From Streptomyces sp. NBC_01689 (GTDB lineage Bacteria; Actinomycetota; Actinomycetes; Streptomycetales; Streptomycetaceae), in the NCBI RefSeq assembly GCF_036250675.1, contig NZ_CP109592.1, positions 1,488,001-1,552,000 on the forward strand: a stretch of 64,000 nt of DNA. The letters are read 5' to 3'. Made by a program: the position numbers and the translations under genes. Below, one piece after another: positions 16,127 to 24,743 of this stretch (within the stretch, counting starts at the first letter, position 1; each line of letters begins with the position of its first letter). The notes beneath the pieces were generated by a model. The model did not search any database and was not told the origin of the DNA. It saw nothing but the letters and a program-made list of their open reading frames with translations.

Positions 16127-17356
16127 ATGAGATCTGCTGTTCGGGTTCGTAACGTCGTCGTCGCGGCGGCGACCGTGGGCGCGGTGGTCGCCGGTTCAGG
16201 TGTCGGGCAGGCGACCGCGCTGGACAAGGTCCGGCTGGCCGACGACCTGTCGGTGGCACCGGGCATCACCTACCGGGCGTTCTCGGTGACGGGCTCGCAC
16301 GGGGTGGTCTCCGGGCATCTCGTCACCGCCGACCTCACCAACCGGCATGTCTCCGTGGACCTGCTCACCCCCGGAACGGTCTCCAGCCGCGTCAAGCTGT
16401 CCCAGATGGCCGCCGCCCAGGGCGCGGTGGCGGGTGTCAACGCGGACTTCTTCAACATCGAGGAGTCGCAGCACGCGGGGGTGGCGCCGACCAACTCGGC
16501 GGTCGGCCCGGCCGTCTCCCACGGTGAGGCGCTCAAGGCTGCCGTGCCGGACGGCCAGCGGTTCGGTCCCGGCCTGCCGCCGGGCACCTCCACGCGCGAG
16601 GTGATCGGGGTCGGCTCCGACAAGCGGGCCCGGCTGGACGAGTTGACGCTCGCGGGAAGCGTCCGTACCAAGTCCGGTTCGTTCGACCTCGGCGGCTTCA
16701 ATCAGTACGCCATCCCCGTCGGCGGGGTGGGTGCGTTCACGCCGAAGTGGGGCGACGTCTCCCGGCAGCGCTCGGTCTGCGGGACCGACACCGTACGGGC
16801 CGCGGCCTGTTCGACGGACACCTACGAGGTCACCGTCCGCGACGGCCGGGTGGTCTCGGGATCCTCGACGATCGGGGCCGGCGCGATCGCCGAGGACACC
16901 GAGGTACTGGTCGGGCGGGAAGCGGGCGCGGACCGGCTGCGCGCGCTGCGGACCGGCGACCGGGTCAAGGTCTCGCACCGGCTCGAGTCCGCGAGCGGCA
17001 AGCGGTTGCGATGCGCCGTGGGCGGCTTCCCGGTGCTCCGGGACGGCGAGCCCCTGCCCGGTCTGGACACGAAGACCGCGGCGACCCGGACCGGCGCGGG
17101 GGTCGGTGACCACGGCAGGCGTCTCTACTTGCTGGTGCTGGACGGAAGTGCGGAGAGCGGTGCGGGCCTGACGGTCGCCGAGGTCGCCGACGTACTCGAC
17201 ACCGTGGGCGCCGACGCCGGCGTGAACCTGGACGGTGGCGGTTCGTCCACCCTGGTGACCCGCGACCCGGAGACCGGTACCCCCGTCGTGCGCAACCATC
17301 CGACCGGTGGCGCCGAACGCCCGGTCCCGGAGGGCATCGGGCTCTTCTCGCGCTGA
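16127..17356 (+). CDS. Secreted phosphodiester glycosidase-domain (NAGPA-like) protein
   Basis: A 409-residue protein with a Sec signal peptide (RNVVVAAATVGAVVAGSGVG, cleavage around residue 34, before ALDKVRLADD). The mature part contains AGVNADFFNI and the terminal GVNLDGGGSSTLV, the signature of the phosphodiester glycosidase domain named after the enzyme that uncovers mannose-6-phosphate in animals. In bacteria such proteins act on wall or exopolysaccharide phosphodiesters. ATG 16127 is preferred because GGGA lies 9 nt upstream; ATG 16109 has its purine tract only 2 nt away. Substrate not known. Confidence 0.8.
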   Translation: MRSAVRVRNVVVAAATVGAVVAGSGVGQATALDKVRLADDLSVAPGITYRAFSVTGSHGVVSGHLVTADLTNRHVSVDLLTPGTVSSRVKLSQMAAAQGAVAGVNADFFNIEESQHAGVAPTNSAVGPAVSHGEALKAAVPDGQRFGPGLPPGTSTREVIGVGSDKRARLDELTLAGSVRTKSGSFDLGGFNQYAIPVGGVGAFTPKWGDVSRQRSVCGTDTVRAAACSTDTYEVTVRDGRVVSGSSTIGAGAIAEDTEVLVGREAGADRLRALRTGDRVKVSHRLESASGKRLRCAVGGFPVLRDGEPLPGLDTKTAATRTGAGVGDHGRRLYLLVLDGSAESGAGLTVAEVADVLDTVGADAGVNLDGGGSSTLVTRDPETGTPVVRNHPTGGAERPVPEGIGLFSR

Positions 17357-17668
17357 ACCGGCGGCCGGACGGGCCCGGTGCCACGGCCAGGTTCTGACCT
17401 GTCACGCGCCACCCGGGCCGTCCGTGCCTCCCGGCCGGCCCGGCCTCCGAGCTCTGCCCGGTCCGTCCGGCCGTTCGGGTCGCGGAAGCCAGGCAGTTCC
17501 GTCCCGGCCGAGGCGATCAGGCGTGCGGCGCACCGCGCTTCCTCGGTCGCGGTCCCTTGCATCCCGCGGCAGCCGGGGCCAGGAACAACGGGTCCTGCTG
17601 ACCGGCCACAGGAACCGCATCACGAGCGCCGCGGTCCCACCCGCGCGAGACCCGTCCGGAACGGCCCG
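17357..17668. other. 312-bp gap between convergent genes
   Basis: No gene or convincing hairpin was identified. The sequence is uniformly GC-rich, with short CCGG-rich self-complementary stretches near 17365-17385 that could help termination. Confidence 0.4.
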
Positions 17669-18613
17669 TCACTCGTCCAGCGCGATGTCCCCGGGACGGG
17701 TCCGGACCGCGTCCAGGGCGGAGAGCGTCGCCTCGTCGAGCGTGACCGCTCCGGCCCGCACGTTCGCCTCCAGGTGCTCCGGGTCCGCCGTGCCGGGGAT
17801 GAGCAGGACGTTCGGGGCGTGGTGCAGCAGCCAGGCCAGTCCCACCTGTGCGGGCGTCACGTTCGACTCCCGCGCGGCGGCGATGACGGCCGGCTCGTCG
17901 GTCACCTTCGGCATCCCGGCGAAGGCGCTGCCGAGGGGGAAGTAGGGAACCCAGGCGATGTCCTCGTCCAGGCACAGCCGGAGCATGTCCTCGTCGTCGC
18001 GGGCCACGAGGCTGTACGCGTTCTGCACACACGCGATGCCCGCGGGCAGGGCCCTGCGCAGAACGTCGAGGGAGACGCTGCTGAGGCCGATCGCGCCGAT
18101 CTTGCCCTCGTCCCGCAGGGCGGTCATGACGGCGAGCTGGTCGTCGAGGGCCACCAGCTGATCCCCTGTGGCACGCAGCCCCGGACCGGTGTCCGTACGG
18201 CGGAGGTTGACCAGGGGAATCTGTTCCAGTCCGAGGGTCGCCAGGTTGTCCTCGACACCGGCGCGCAGTTGTTCGGGGCGTTGCGCGAGGCGGAGCGGGA
18301 GCGGGCCCTCGGAGGCGGGCTCGGCGCCGACCTTGCTGACCACGATCACGTCGTCCTCGGGACGGACGGCTTCACGGATCGCCTCGTTGACGAAGCCGTG
18401 GCCGTAGAACTGGGCGGTGTCGATGTGGTCCGTTCCCAGCTCGATGCAGCGGCGCAGCAGTGCGATCGCCGCCTTGCGATCGGTCCGCAGGCGCTCCAGT
18501 TGCATCGCGCCGAATCCGATCCGCGACACGGGACGGCCGGCGAGCCGTCCGGCGCCCCCGGCGCGCGGCGCGCCGGATGCGGTGACCTGAGGAGATCGGG
18601 CGGGGACGGCCAT
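17669..18613 (-). CDS. Aldo/keto reductase
   Basis: A 314-residue NADPH-dependent reductase with the TIM-barrel motifs GFGAMQLERL, DTAQFYGHGFVNEAI (catalytic Asp and Tyr) and VVSKVG (Lys), and a C-terminal cofactor region LLIPGTADPEHLEANV. At the position of the catalytic His of the family (usual LHRxD context) it reads VNLRRTD, as in some actinobacterial aldo/keto reductases. AAGGAG is well placed before the ATG. It diverges from a TetR gene, and the 82-bp gap has two matching palindromes, so it is very probably repressed by that TetR protein. Confidence 0.87.
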   Translation of the reverse strand: MAVPARSPQVTASGAPRAGGAGRLAGRPVSRIGFGAMQLERLRTDRKAAIALLRRCIELGTDHIDTAQFYGHGFVNEAIREAVRPEDDVIVVSKVGAEPASEGPLPLRLAQRPEQLRAGVEDNLATLGLEQIPLVNLRRTDTGPGLRATGDQLVALDDQLAVMTALRDEGKIGAIGLSSVSLDVLRRALPAGIACVQNAYSLVARDDEDMLRLCLDEDIAWVPYFPLGSAFAGMPKVTDEPAVIAAARESNVTPAQVGLAWLLHHAPNVLLIPGTADPEHLEANVRAGAVTLDEATLSALDAVRTRPGDIALDE

Positions 18614-18643
18614 GGGTGTTCTCCTTCAGTGGGACCATAGACG

Positions 18644-18693
18644 AAACGGAGTAACTCCGTTTTCCCACCGTAACACTAACCGGAGGTCCTCCG
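18644..18693. promoter_or_regulatory. Two palindromic operators of the aldo/keto reductase-TetR pair
   Basis: AAACGGAGTAACTCCGTTT (18644-18662, symmetric except its centre) and CGGAGGTCCTCCG (18681-18693, perfect) share the half-site CGGAG. The centres are about 34 bp apart, near three helical turns. The first covers the reductase promoter; the second contains the GGAGG ribosome site of the TetR gene and overlaps its leader. This suggests joint repression and autoregulation. Confidence 0.7.
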
Positions 18694-18695
18694 TT

Positions 18696-19316
18696 TTGCC
18701 TGAGAGTGAGCCCACGCCCACCGAACCGAGTGCGGAGGCCTCGGACCGGCCGGCCCGCGCGGACGCACGGCGGAACCGCGACAGACTCCTCGCCACCGCC
18801 CGGGACGCCTTCGCGGCGACGACGGACACCGTGACGCTGGACGCCATCGCCCGCGCGGCCGGCGTCGGGATCGGCACGCTGTACCGGCACTTCCCCACAC
18901 GCGAGGCACTCGTGGAGGCTGTCTACGCCGCGGAACTCAACGAGGTCGTGTCCAGCGCGGAGACCCTCCTCGACGAGCTCGATCCCGCCGTCGCGCTGCG
19001 CGCCTGGATGACCCGGTACGCGGCGTTCTTCAAGATCAAGCGCGGCATGTCCGACACGCTGCGCGCGGGCTGGGCGTCGGGCAGCATCGCCACACCCGCG
19101 ACGCGGGAACGCGTCACAGCCGTCATCGCCGCGATGCTGCGCAGGGGGGCGGAGGCCGGTTCGCTGCGCTCCGACGTCGACCCCGAGAACGTCACCCTGA
19201 TGCTCCTCGGCGTGTTCCTCGCGACCGGGGCGATCGACGTACCGGACAAGGCCGACCAACTCCTCGACCTCATCGTCGACGCCCTGCGCCCGACCGCCGA
19301 GCCCGACGGCCGGTGA
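18696..19316 (+). CDS. TetR-family repressor
   Basis: A 206-residue regulator. The DNA-binding domain is ADARRNRDRLLATARDAFAA, TLDAIARAAGVGIGTLYRHF, then PTREALVEAVY, a clear TetR helix-turn-helix. The C-terminal ligand domain is helical (LRAWMTRYAAFFKIKRGMSD). The TTG start at 18696 is chosen because GGAGG of the operator sequence lies at the right distance; a canonical start is absent. It diverges from the aldo/keto reductase and has its own operator in the leader. Confidence 0.85.
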   Translation: MPESEPTPTEPSAEASDRPARADARRNRDRLLATARDAFAATTDTVTLDAIARAAGVGIGTLYRHFPTREALVEAVYAAELNEVVSSAETLLDELDPAVALRAWMTRYAAFFKIKRGMSDTLRAGWASGSIATPATRERVTAVIAAMLRRGAEAGSLRSDVDPENVTLMLLGVFLATGAIDVPDKADQLLDLIVDALRPTAEPDGR

Positions 19317-20188
19317 CGCCGACGGCACACGGGACACCGGGCCCGCTCGGGCGCCGTTGACCGCAGGGGTCGAGGTCTCTCGGCGACGTGACCGGCGGTC
19401 ACCGGAGCGCGGGCACGGACCGAGCGACGGCCAGGTCACGCCCCGCGGCGCCGACGGGCCCGGCGCTCCCCCGGCGAACAGAGGCGGGTCCCCGCGATCG
19501 GCAGCATGCGCGTGGGCGGCGGCGCCGGACGTGTCGACGGCCGGGGTGTCGGGAACCGAGCCGGTGACTCCTCCAGCCGTGACGGGGGGGGGGCCGCAGT
19601 CCCGCGCTCACAGCCCACCGCTCACGGCCGACTCAAGGCGCGGGAAGATGCGCCCCTCTTACGCTCTCAACTTCTACGCTCTCGACCGTGCGGCCGCTCC
19701 ATCCGGAGGCCGCCAGCCGCCTTCGAGGATGTCGAAGACTTCCTCGACCGCTGCCCGGTGGTCCTTCTGCCCCTGCGCGAGGACGGGCACCTCCAGCACG
19801 AAATTTCGGCGACGACGCCCCCGAGCGCTGAGGTCCGCAGCCGACCGCACGGCTAGCCGTCTGTCCGGCCAGTCCTCCCGCGCGCGGCAGCCTGGACCGT
19901 CCGGGCCGGTCGAGTTCGGACCGGTACCGCCCGCGCCGATGCCGACGGGCGGGAGCGACATGCGCCGGCACCGGCCGGCCTCCCGTCCGGCCGGTGCCGC
20001 GAATCCGCTCCACGCGGGCTCCGTTCGGGCCGGCACCCCGTCGGCGGATGGGGCTCTCCCCCGGTCAAGAGGGGAGTCAGCCTGCTGGGGAGGCCGCGGG
20101 CGCCGAACCTGGTCTCTGACACGCCGACAGATCCGCCGCCGCCTCAGGTACGGCGCGGCTGCCGACATCCGATGCCGTCCTCCACCCT
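19317..20188. other. 872-bp stretch without a supported gene
   Basis: No intact gene is visible. A run of eight G occurs near 19582. On the minus strand about 19674-19810 reads RNFVLEVPVLAQGQ and then DHRAAVEEVFDILEGGW, which looks like the end of a real protein but has no recognisable start; the plus strand over the same bases reads equally protein-like. I take it as decayed sequence next to the broken hydrolase. Confidence 0.4.
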
Positions 20189-20741
20189 GTGGAGAGCACC
20201 GTGGTCCGTTCCACCAGGACCGCCGTCGCCGCAACGACCGCCCTGCTCTGCGCCGCGACCGCGGCCACGCTCACCGGCTCTCACCACCTCTCCGCCACGG
20301 CGGCCAAGGCCCAGCGGGACCGTTCCTGGAGCACAGAACCGGTCACTGCCGCCATGGTCGTCGAGCGCGGCGGCCACCCGTTCACCGGCATCGAGAAGAT
20401 CAAGGTCGGCGACCGGTCGGTGCGCGTGTCGTGCTCGGGCGAGTCGGCGCCGCGCCGGCCGGTCGTGGTGCTGATGGCGGGACTGGGCGACGGACCGGAC
20501 AGCCTGAGCGGCATCCAGCAGATCCTGGGCGCGAGCGGGGAGACGGCGAGCCACGCGCGCTCGCCCTCGGCCCAGGCGTGCTCAAGGGCCGGTCCTCACC
20601 GAGCCGGTCGTAGGAGCAGACCCGGCCCCCAGCGGGCCGAGCGTCGCCACCGGCAGCGACCACTACATCCATGTCGCCCGCCCCGACCTCGTCGACCAGG
20701 CCGTCCAGCGCGTCCTCTCCCGGACCCCCGGCCGGTCCTGA
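20189..20741 (+). pseudogene. Secreted alpha/beta hydrolase, broken by an internal inversion and deletion
   Basis: The plus strand begins with a signal peptide (STRTAVAATTALLCAATAAT) and the hydrolase start VRVSCSGESAP and PVVVLMAGLGDGPDSL. Then the frame loses homology. At complement(20595-20624) the minus strand encodes RVCSYDRLGE, the strand that normally follows, and complement(20527-20586) encodes LEHAWAEGERAWLAVSPLAP, which looks like a later part of the same protein. The plus strand resumes at 20643 with VATGSDHYIHVARPDLVDQA, the catalytic-His end. So about 110 bp are inverted, with the middle of the gene, including the nucleophile Ser, deleted. Clearly non-functional. Confidence 0.7.
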
Positions 20742-20857
20742 CCCTCGCACGGCACCCGCGGTGCCGTGCGACCGGCCCAAGATCTACGACCACGGGAGGA
20801 GGCCGCCCCGTCCATCGGCCGAGGTGACGGCGCCGCGATTTCGCATAGGGTCGGAGC

Positions 20858-21688
20858 ATGGACGCCACGGACCGGTTCGACCTCGACGCCTATCTGGAAC
20901 GCATCGGATGGGAGGGAGACCGGCGCGCCGGCCTCCCGACCCTGCGAGGAGTGCATCGGGCCCACGCGCTGTCCCTGCCCTTCGAGAACCTGGAGCCGCT
21001 CTCCGGCGCCGCTCCCTCCCTCGCTCCCGCCGATCTGATGGCGAAGCTGGTCCGCAGCCCTCGCGGTGGCTACTGCTACGAGCACAACACCCTGCTGCGG
21101 CTGGCCCTGGAGGGGCTCGGTCTGACGGTGACCGGGCTGGCGGGCCGCGTGGTGCTCGGAGCGTCCAGCGTGGAGAGCAGGCCACGTACGCACATGATGC
21201 TGCGGGTGACGGTGCCCGGTGATCCGCGGCCGTATCTCGCGGACGTGGGCTTCGGCGCGGCCGGGGCACTGCTGGAGCCGGTCCCGCTGGTCACCGGTGA
21301 GGAGTTCGAGGGAGCGGGGCGGCGGCATCGGTTCGTACCCCTTCCGCACGCCGGTCCCCTGGAACTGTGGGCGCTCCAGGCGTACGACGGCGCCGTACGG
21401 GGCTGGGTGAGCCAGTACGCGTTCACTCTGGAGCCGTTCGCCGCCTCCGACTTCGAGGTGTTCAACTGGCACGTCGCCACCAACCCTCGTTCGCCCTTCA
21501 CCCGGCGTCCCTACCTCCAGCGGACCACGGCCGAGCGGCAACTGGCCCTCGACGGCGCCGTGCTCGTCGAGACCCGCGCCGACGGCACGGTGAGCAGGCG
21601 TGACCTCACCGACGAGGCAGAGGCACGGCGCGTGGTGGAGGAGGAGTTCGGGATCGTCGTGCCCGAGGGCCTCACCCTGCTCGGCTGA
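20858..21688 (+). CDS. nat: Arylamine N-acetyltransferase
   Basis: A 276-residue NAT enzyme, the usual length. The catalytic triad is complete: Cys73 in RGGYCYEHN, His113 in RTHMML and Asp130 in LADVGFG. It transfers acetyl from acetyl-CoA to arylamines and hydrazines; related enzymes take part in detoxification or in chain release and amide formation in natural-product pathways. There is no biosynthetic cluster here. TAGGGT at 20846-20851 lies 6 nt before the ATG, and the only purine tract is too close, so the mRNA is probably leaderless. Flanked on both sides by pseudogenes. Confidence 0.92.
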   Translation: MDATDRFDLDAYLERIGWEGDRRAGLPTLRGVHRAHALSLPFENLEPLSGAAPSLAPADLMAKLVRSPRGGYCYEHNTLLRLALEGLGLTVTGLAGRVVLGASSVESRPRTHMMLRVTVPGDPRPYLADVGFGAAGALLEPVPLVTGEEFEGAGRRHRFVPLPHAGPLELWALQAYDGAVRGWVSQYAFTLEPFAASDFEVFNWHVATNPRSPFTRRPYLQRTTAERQLALDGAVLVETRADGTVSRRDLTDEAEARRVVEEEFGIVVPEGLTLLG

Positions 21689-21855
21689 CCAACGTGGCGT
21701 GCCCGCGCGGAGCATGGGGTCCGGACGGTTGAACCTCGGCCGTGACGCACTTCGTTGAAGGCCCGTCCGGCAGCAGGACCCACTGCCCCCTCACCGCTTC
21801 GTTCCCGGACCACCGCATCGTTCGTCCATTGCTGCGGCGCCCCCCGGCGAGGCGA

Positions 21856-22142
21856 TCAAGCCGGCCGGTAGCGCGGATCCACGGCCTGCGCGGGATCGCC
21901 GTCGTGGATGCGGGCCCACCGGACCGGCTCGATGCCCGGACAGTCGAACAGCCTCACCCCGGAACCGAGCATCACCGGCGCCAGATGCACACGGAACTCA
22001 TCGACCAGACCCCGTTCCACGCACTGCCGTCTCGACCCCCGCATCGGCGTACTCGCCGTGGAATTCGGCCTGTTCGCCGGTCCAGGTCTCCTTGATCGCG
22101 GCCAACTGCTCATTCAGCGGTTCCCCCGCGTACGCGAGTCCG
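21856..22142 (-). pseudogene. Fused scraps of an LLM-class monooxygenase and a RibD/DHFR-like reductase
   Basis: Two unrelated gene pieces abut on the minus strand. From about 22142 to 22046 the frame reads LAYAGEPLNEQLAAIKETW then GEQAEFHGEYAD, typical of a luciferase-like F420-dependent monooxygenase. From about 22040 to the stop at 21856, in another frame, it reads ERGLVDEFRVHLAPVMLGSG and VRLFDCPGIEPVRWARI, the C-terminal end of a RibD-domain (dihydrofolate reductase-like) protein. Neither has its N-terminus. This is deletion debris. Confidence 0.6.
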
Positions 22143-22165
22143 GGCCGGGCCGGTACCTTGCCGCC

Positions 22166-22990
22166 ATGTGCATCTCAGCGGGCGAGGCCGCGTTCTCCGG
22201 CACGATCGTGTACTGCGGGCGGCACCACCACCCCGACCACGGACTCCTTCACGTCCTGGGCTATCAGAACACCGCCGCCAACCTGGCGGACGGCCCGAAC
22301 GCCATGCTCCTGCACCTGCCCACCCGGCAGCTCACCCCACGCCATTTCCTCTCCGCCGGCCGCGCCGGGGACGTTCTGCAGCGCATGGTCGACACCGTCG
22401 AATCCGCCGCTGTCGCCGAGGAGGGAATCGCGTGGATGAGCGCGGCACCCCGGTCCGTCCAGGTCTTCGACCACGACGTGTACACGGTGATCCTGGCGGA
22501 CGACCCCACGGCGGTGCCGGCCGCGCTGCTGCGGGTGCCACCGCAGCGACGTCCCGCTCTCGACCCGGAGCTCCTCCGCTTCTACGCCGACCACTTCCCC
22601 GACCACACCGTCGCCGTGTGCTGCTTCGACAACGCCGACGCGCGACGGGCCAAGCCCCTGCTGCTCTGGTACACCCCCCTCGACCCCGACCGGCTGACCG
22701 TGCCCGCGCTGGACGGTCACACCGGCGGGGCGCCGGACCTCGACTCCCCCGTGCCCGTGGACCACTGGGTCCTGTTCTCCACCGACCAGGCCCCCTCGGG
22801 CTGGGGCGCGCCCGTCGACCACCCCAAGGACATGCGCCATAACCTGCGCTCCTTCCTCCCCGCCGCCGTCGTGGGCCGGCATTTCGCCCCAGGCCGGGCG
22901 CTGCCCAACGGAGACTTCAGCATCAGCCACCACGACCTGCTCACCGGCGACCTCGACCGCGTCGAACGACTCCAGCCGACCCGCCGCTGA
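22166..22990 (+). CDS. Conserved hypothetical protein with N-terminal Met-Cys
   Basis: A 274-residue soluble protein without signal peptide or membrane segments. It begins MCISAGEAAFSGTIVYCGRH. A Cys directly after Met is typical of Ntn-type hydrolases, which use the freed Cys as nucleophile, but no further hallmark is evident, so this is only a possibility. Other conserved-looking blocks are LHVLGYQNTAANLADGPNAM and PKDMRHNLRSFLPAAVVGRHF. The start is well supported by TACCTT 6 nt upstream (leaderless). Codon use is normal, in contrast to the decayed sequence on its left. Function unknown. Confidence 0.65.
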   Translation: MCISAGEAAFSGTIVYCGRHHHPDHGLLHVLGYQNTAANLADGPNAMLLHLPTRQLTPRHFLSAGRAGDVLQRMVDTVESAAVAEEGIAWMSAAPRSVQVFDHDVYTVILADDPTAVPAALLRVPPQRRPALDPELLRFYADHFPDHTVAVCCFDNADARRAKPLLLWYTPLDPDRLTVPALDGHTGGAPDLDSPVPVDHWVLFSTDQAPSGWGAPVDHPKDMRHNLRSFLPAAVVGRHFAPGRALPNGDFSISHHDLLTGDLDRVERLQPTRR

Positions 22991-23096
22991 CGACCCGCCG
23001 GCCGCCGACCGGCACGCACCCGCGGGCGTCGCTCACGACTCCCCACGAGGCGAGCGCCCCGCCCGGCGCGGCGTCCGGGAGCCGCCGCGGCGGCCG

Positions 23097-23678
23097 TCAG
23101 TGCCCCGCGCCGCGCGCGATGCGGTACAACACGCTTGGCCGCAAAGGCCCTTCGGGCGCGGTGGGATCCTCGAAGTCTTCGGCCGGATCCCTGGTCATAC
23201 CGATGCGGCGCATCACCGCCTGCGAGCGGCGATCGGCGGCCGTCGTCACGGCGAGGTCCTCGCTCAGTGCGAGACCCCCGAAGCCGTGGGCCAGGACGGT
23301 CCGGGCGGCCTCGTAGGCGTAGCCGTGGCCCCAGGCCCGGCGGGCGAGCCGCCATCCGATCTCCACCCCCGTGAACGGCATGTCCTCCTCGACCTGGTCC
23401 AGGCCGGCGAAGCCGATGAACTCGCCCGTGGCCCACACCTCCAGCGCCCACCAGCCGTAGCCGCGCCGGTCGAACTCCTCCCCGAACGACGCCACGGAGG
23501 CATCGCTCTGTTCTCGGGTCAGCAGGTCTCCCAAGTGCTCGCGCACCTCGGGATCGGCGTTCATCTCCGCCCAGGGCGCGAGGTCGGAGTCACGCCATCG
23601 GCGCAGGAGGAGCCGGTCGGTACGCAGGTCCGACCTGCCGCCCAGCCAACGTGAGTCAGGGCTGCGCGGCAACGGCAT
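23097..23678 (-). CDS. GNAT-family N-acetyltransferase (RimJ/RimL type)
   Basis: About 193 residues. The GNAT fold is seen from LRTDRLLLRRWRDSDLAPWA through EVWATGEFIGFAGL, VEIGWRLARRAWGHGYAYEA (acetyl-CoA-binding region, with GHGYAYEA in place of the usual Q/RxxGxG/A loop) to SQAVMRRIGM. It is close to RimJ/RimL-like enzymes that acetylate protein N-termini or small molecules. The start is uncertain: ATG 23678 is chosen, with in-frame upstream codons (to 23726) possible; none has a clear ribosome site. Stands alone. Confidence 0.78.
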   Translation of the reverse strand: MPLPRSPDSRWLGGRSDLRTDRLLLRRWRDSDLAPWAEMNADPEVREHLGDLLTREQSDASVASFGEEFDRRGYGWWALEVWATGEFIGFAGLDQVEEDMPFTGVEIGWRLARRAWGHGYAYEAARTVLAHGFGGLALSEDLAVTTAADRRSQAVMRRIGMTRDPAEDFEDPTAPEGPLRPSVLYRIARGAGH

Positions 23679-23926
23679 TTGTCGGTCGCCGGCCAGGGTG
23701 ACAAGTGCCGGAGCCACGGCCCGCACACCTCGACGGCGGTCAGACGTCGTGAGTCGCGTCGACCGTGACGTCCGGGCCGTCGGTGCAGTCGGTGCGGGCC
23801 GCGTGTCGGTGCCGTCGGCGGCGGTCGTGGCGGGCGTCCGGGTCAGCTCCTCGAGGGCGCGGTGACGGGCGGGCGACGCGGGAGCCCGTTCCGCGCCCGA
23901 CGGGGCCGGTCATGCCCCCTACGCGG

Positions 23927-24634
23927 TCACGCGCCGGGCGGCGAGCACTCGATGCCGGGGACCTCCGTGGCCGTCGTGGCCGTCGCCGCCGACGAGGACG
24001 TCCGGCCGGACGTGGAGGCCGTGGGCTCGTCTCGCCCACGGGCGGTGTGGATCCTCAGCAGCCCTTCGATGCCGCGCAGCAGGGTCTCGCCGGCCAGGAC
24101 GGGGTCGCCGAGGTAGCCGGCGCTCATCGCGCCGTCGCGGAGCATGACGAAGTGCCGCCCGGCGTGATCGGCCTGCGCGGCCGTGATCTCGGCGAACAGT
24201 CCGGTGACCGTCCGAAGGAACCACTCGCGGTGTTGCACGACGGCACGGTGAACCGGGTGTCCGGGATCGGGGAACTCCGCTGCCGCGTTGAGGAAGGCGC
24301 ATCCGCGGTAGCCGGGCGAGCGGATCTGCTCGACCAGGGACGTGCCGATGCCCCGCAGGATGCCGTCGGTCGGCACGTCCGCGGCCATCAGGGCGCCGAT
24401 CTGGGTGCGCACCGCGTGGTCGACGCCTTCGATGTAGGCGACGGCAAGGTCTTCCTTGCTGCGGAAGTGACGGTAGAAGGTGGCGTTGGTGATCTTCGAT
24501 TCGGCGACCAGACGGTCGACGCCCACCGTGTGGATGCCTTCCGCGTAGAAGAGCTGCCCGGCGGTCCTCAGGAGCCGCTCCCGGGCTTCCGAGACTCTCC
24601 TGCCGGTGCCTGTACCGTCCGCCGTCCGTGTCAT
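23927..24634 (-). CDS. TetR-family repressor
   Basis: A 235-residue regulator with the helix-turn-helix ARERLLRTAGQLFYAEGIHT, VGVDRLVAESKITNATFYRH, then FRSKEDLAVAYIEG. The C-terminal ligand domain ends in a Ser/Thr/Ala-rich tail. The ATG at 24634 is preceded by GGAGGT with only one intervening base, so the start may be slightly different. It diverges from the membrane protein at 24744. The 109-bp gap has two inverted copies of an AGAGAGA/GTTCT-type operator, so the pair is probably a repressor and its target. Confidence 0.83.
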   Translation of the reverse strand: MTRTADGTGTGRRVSEARERLLRTAGQLFYAEGIHTVGVDRLVAESKITNATFYRHFRSKEDLAVAYIEGVDHAVRTQIGALMAADVPTDGILRGIGTSLVEQIRSPGYRGCAFLNAAAEFPDPGHPVHRAVVQHREWFLRTVTGLFAEITAAQADHAGRHFVMLRDGAMSAGYLGDPVLAGETLLRGIEGLLRIHTARGRDEPTASTSGRTSSSAATATTATEVPGIECSPPGA

Positions 24635-24652
24635 ACCTCCATGATAGCGGGT

Positions 24653-24719
24653 AGAACGCTCTCTCTTGTTTTCGGGGAGGGGATGTGCCAGGCTCCAAAC
24701 AAGAGAGATCGTTCTCTCT
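24653..24719. promoter_or_regulatory. Two operator copies between the TetR and membrane-protein genes
   Basis: AGAGAGATCGTTCTCTCT at 24702-24719 has perfect 7-bp arms. A related site, AGAACGCTCTCTCTTGT (24653-24669), is its near-match in opposite orientation: both contain ACAAGAGAGA-x-CGTTCT read outward. One site lies at each divergent promoter. Confidence 0.65.
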
Positions 24720-24743
24720 ATTCGCACTCACCTGGAGAACCCC

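Noticed and set aside
19506..19856. Plus-strand CPVVLLPLREDGHLQH, resembling a creatininase start
   Set aside because: The resemblance is short, and the opposite strand is equally plausible; too weak to call a gene remnant.
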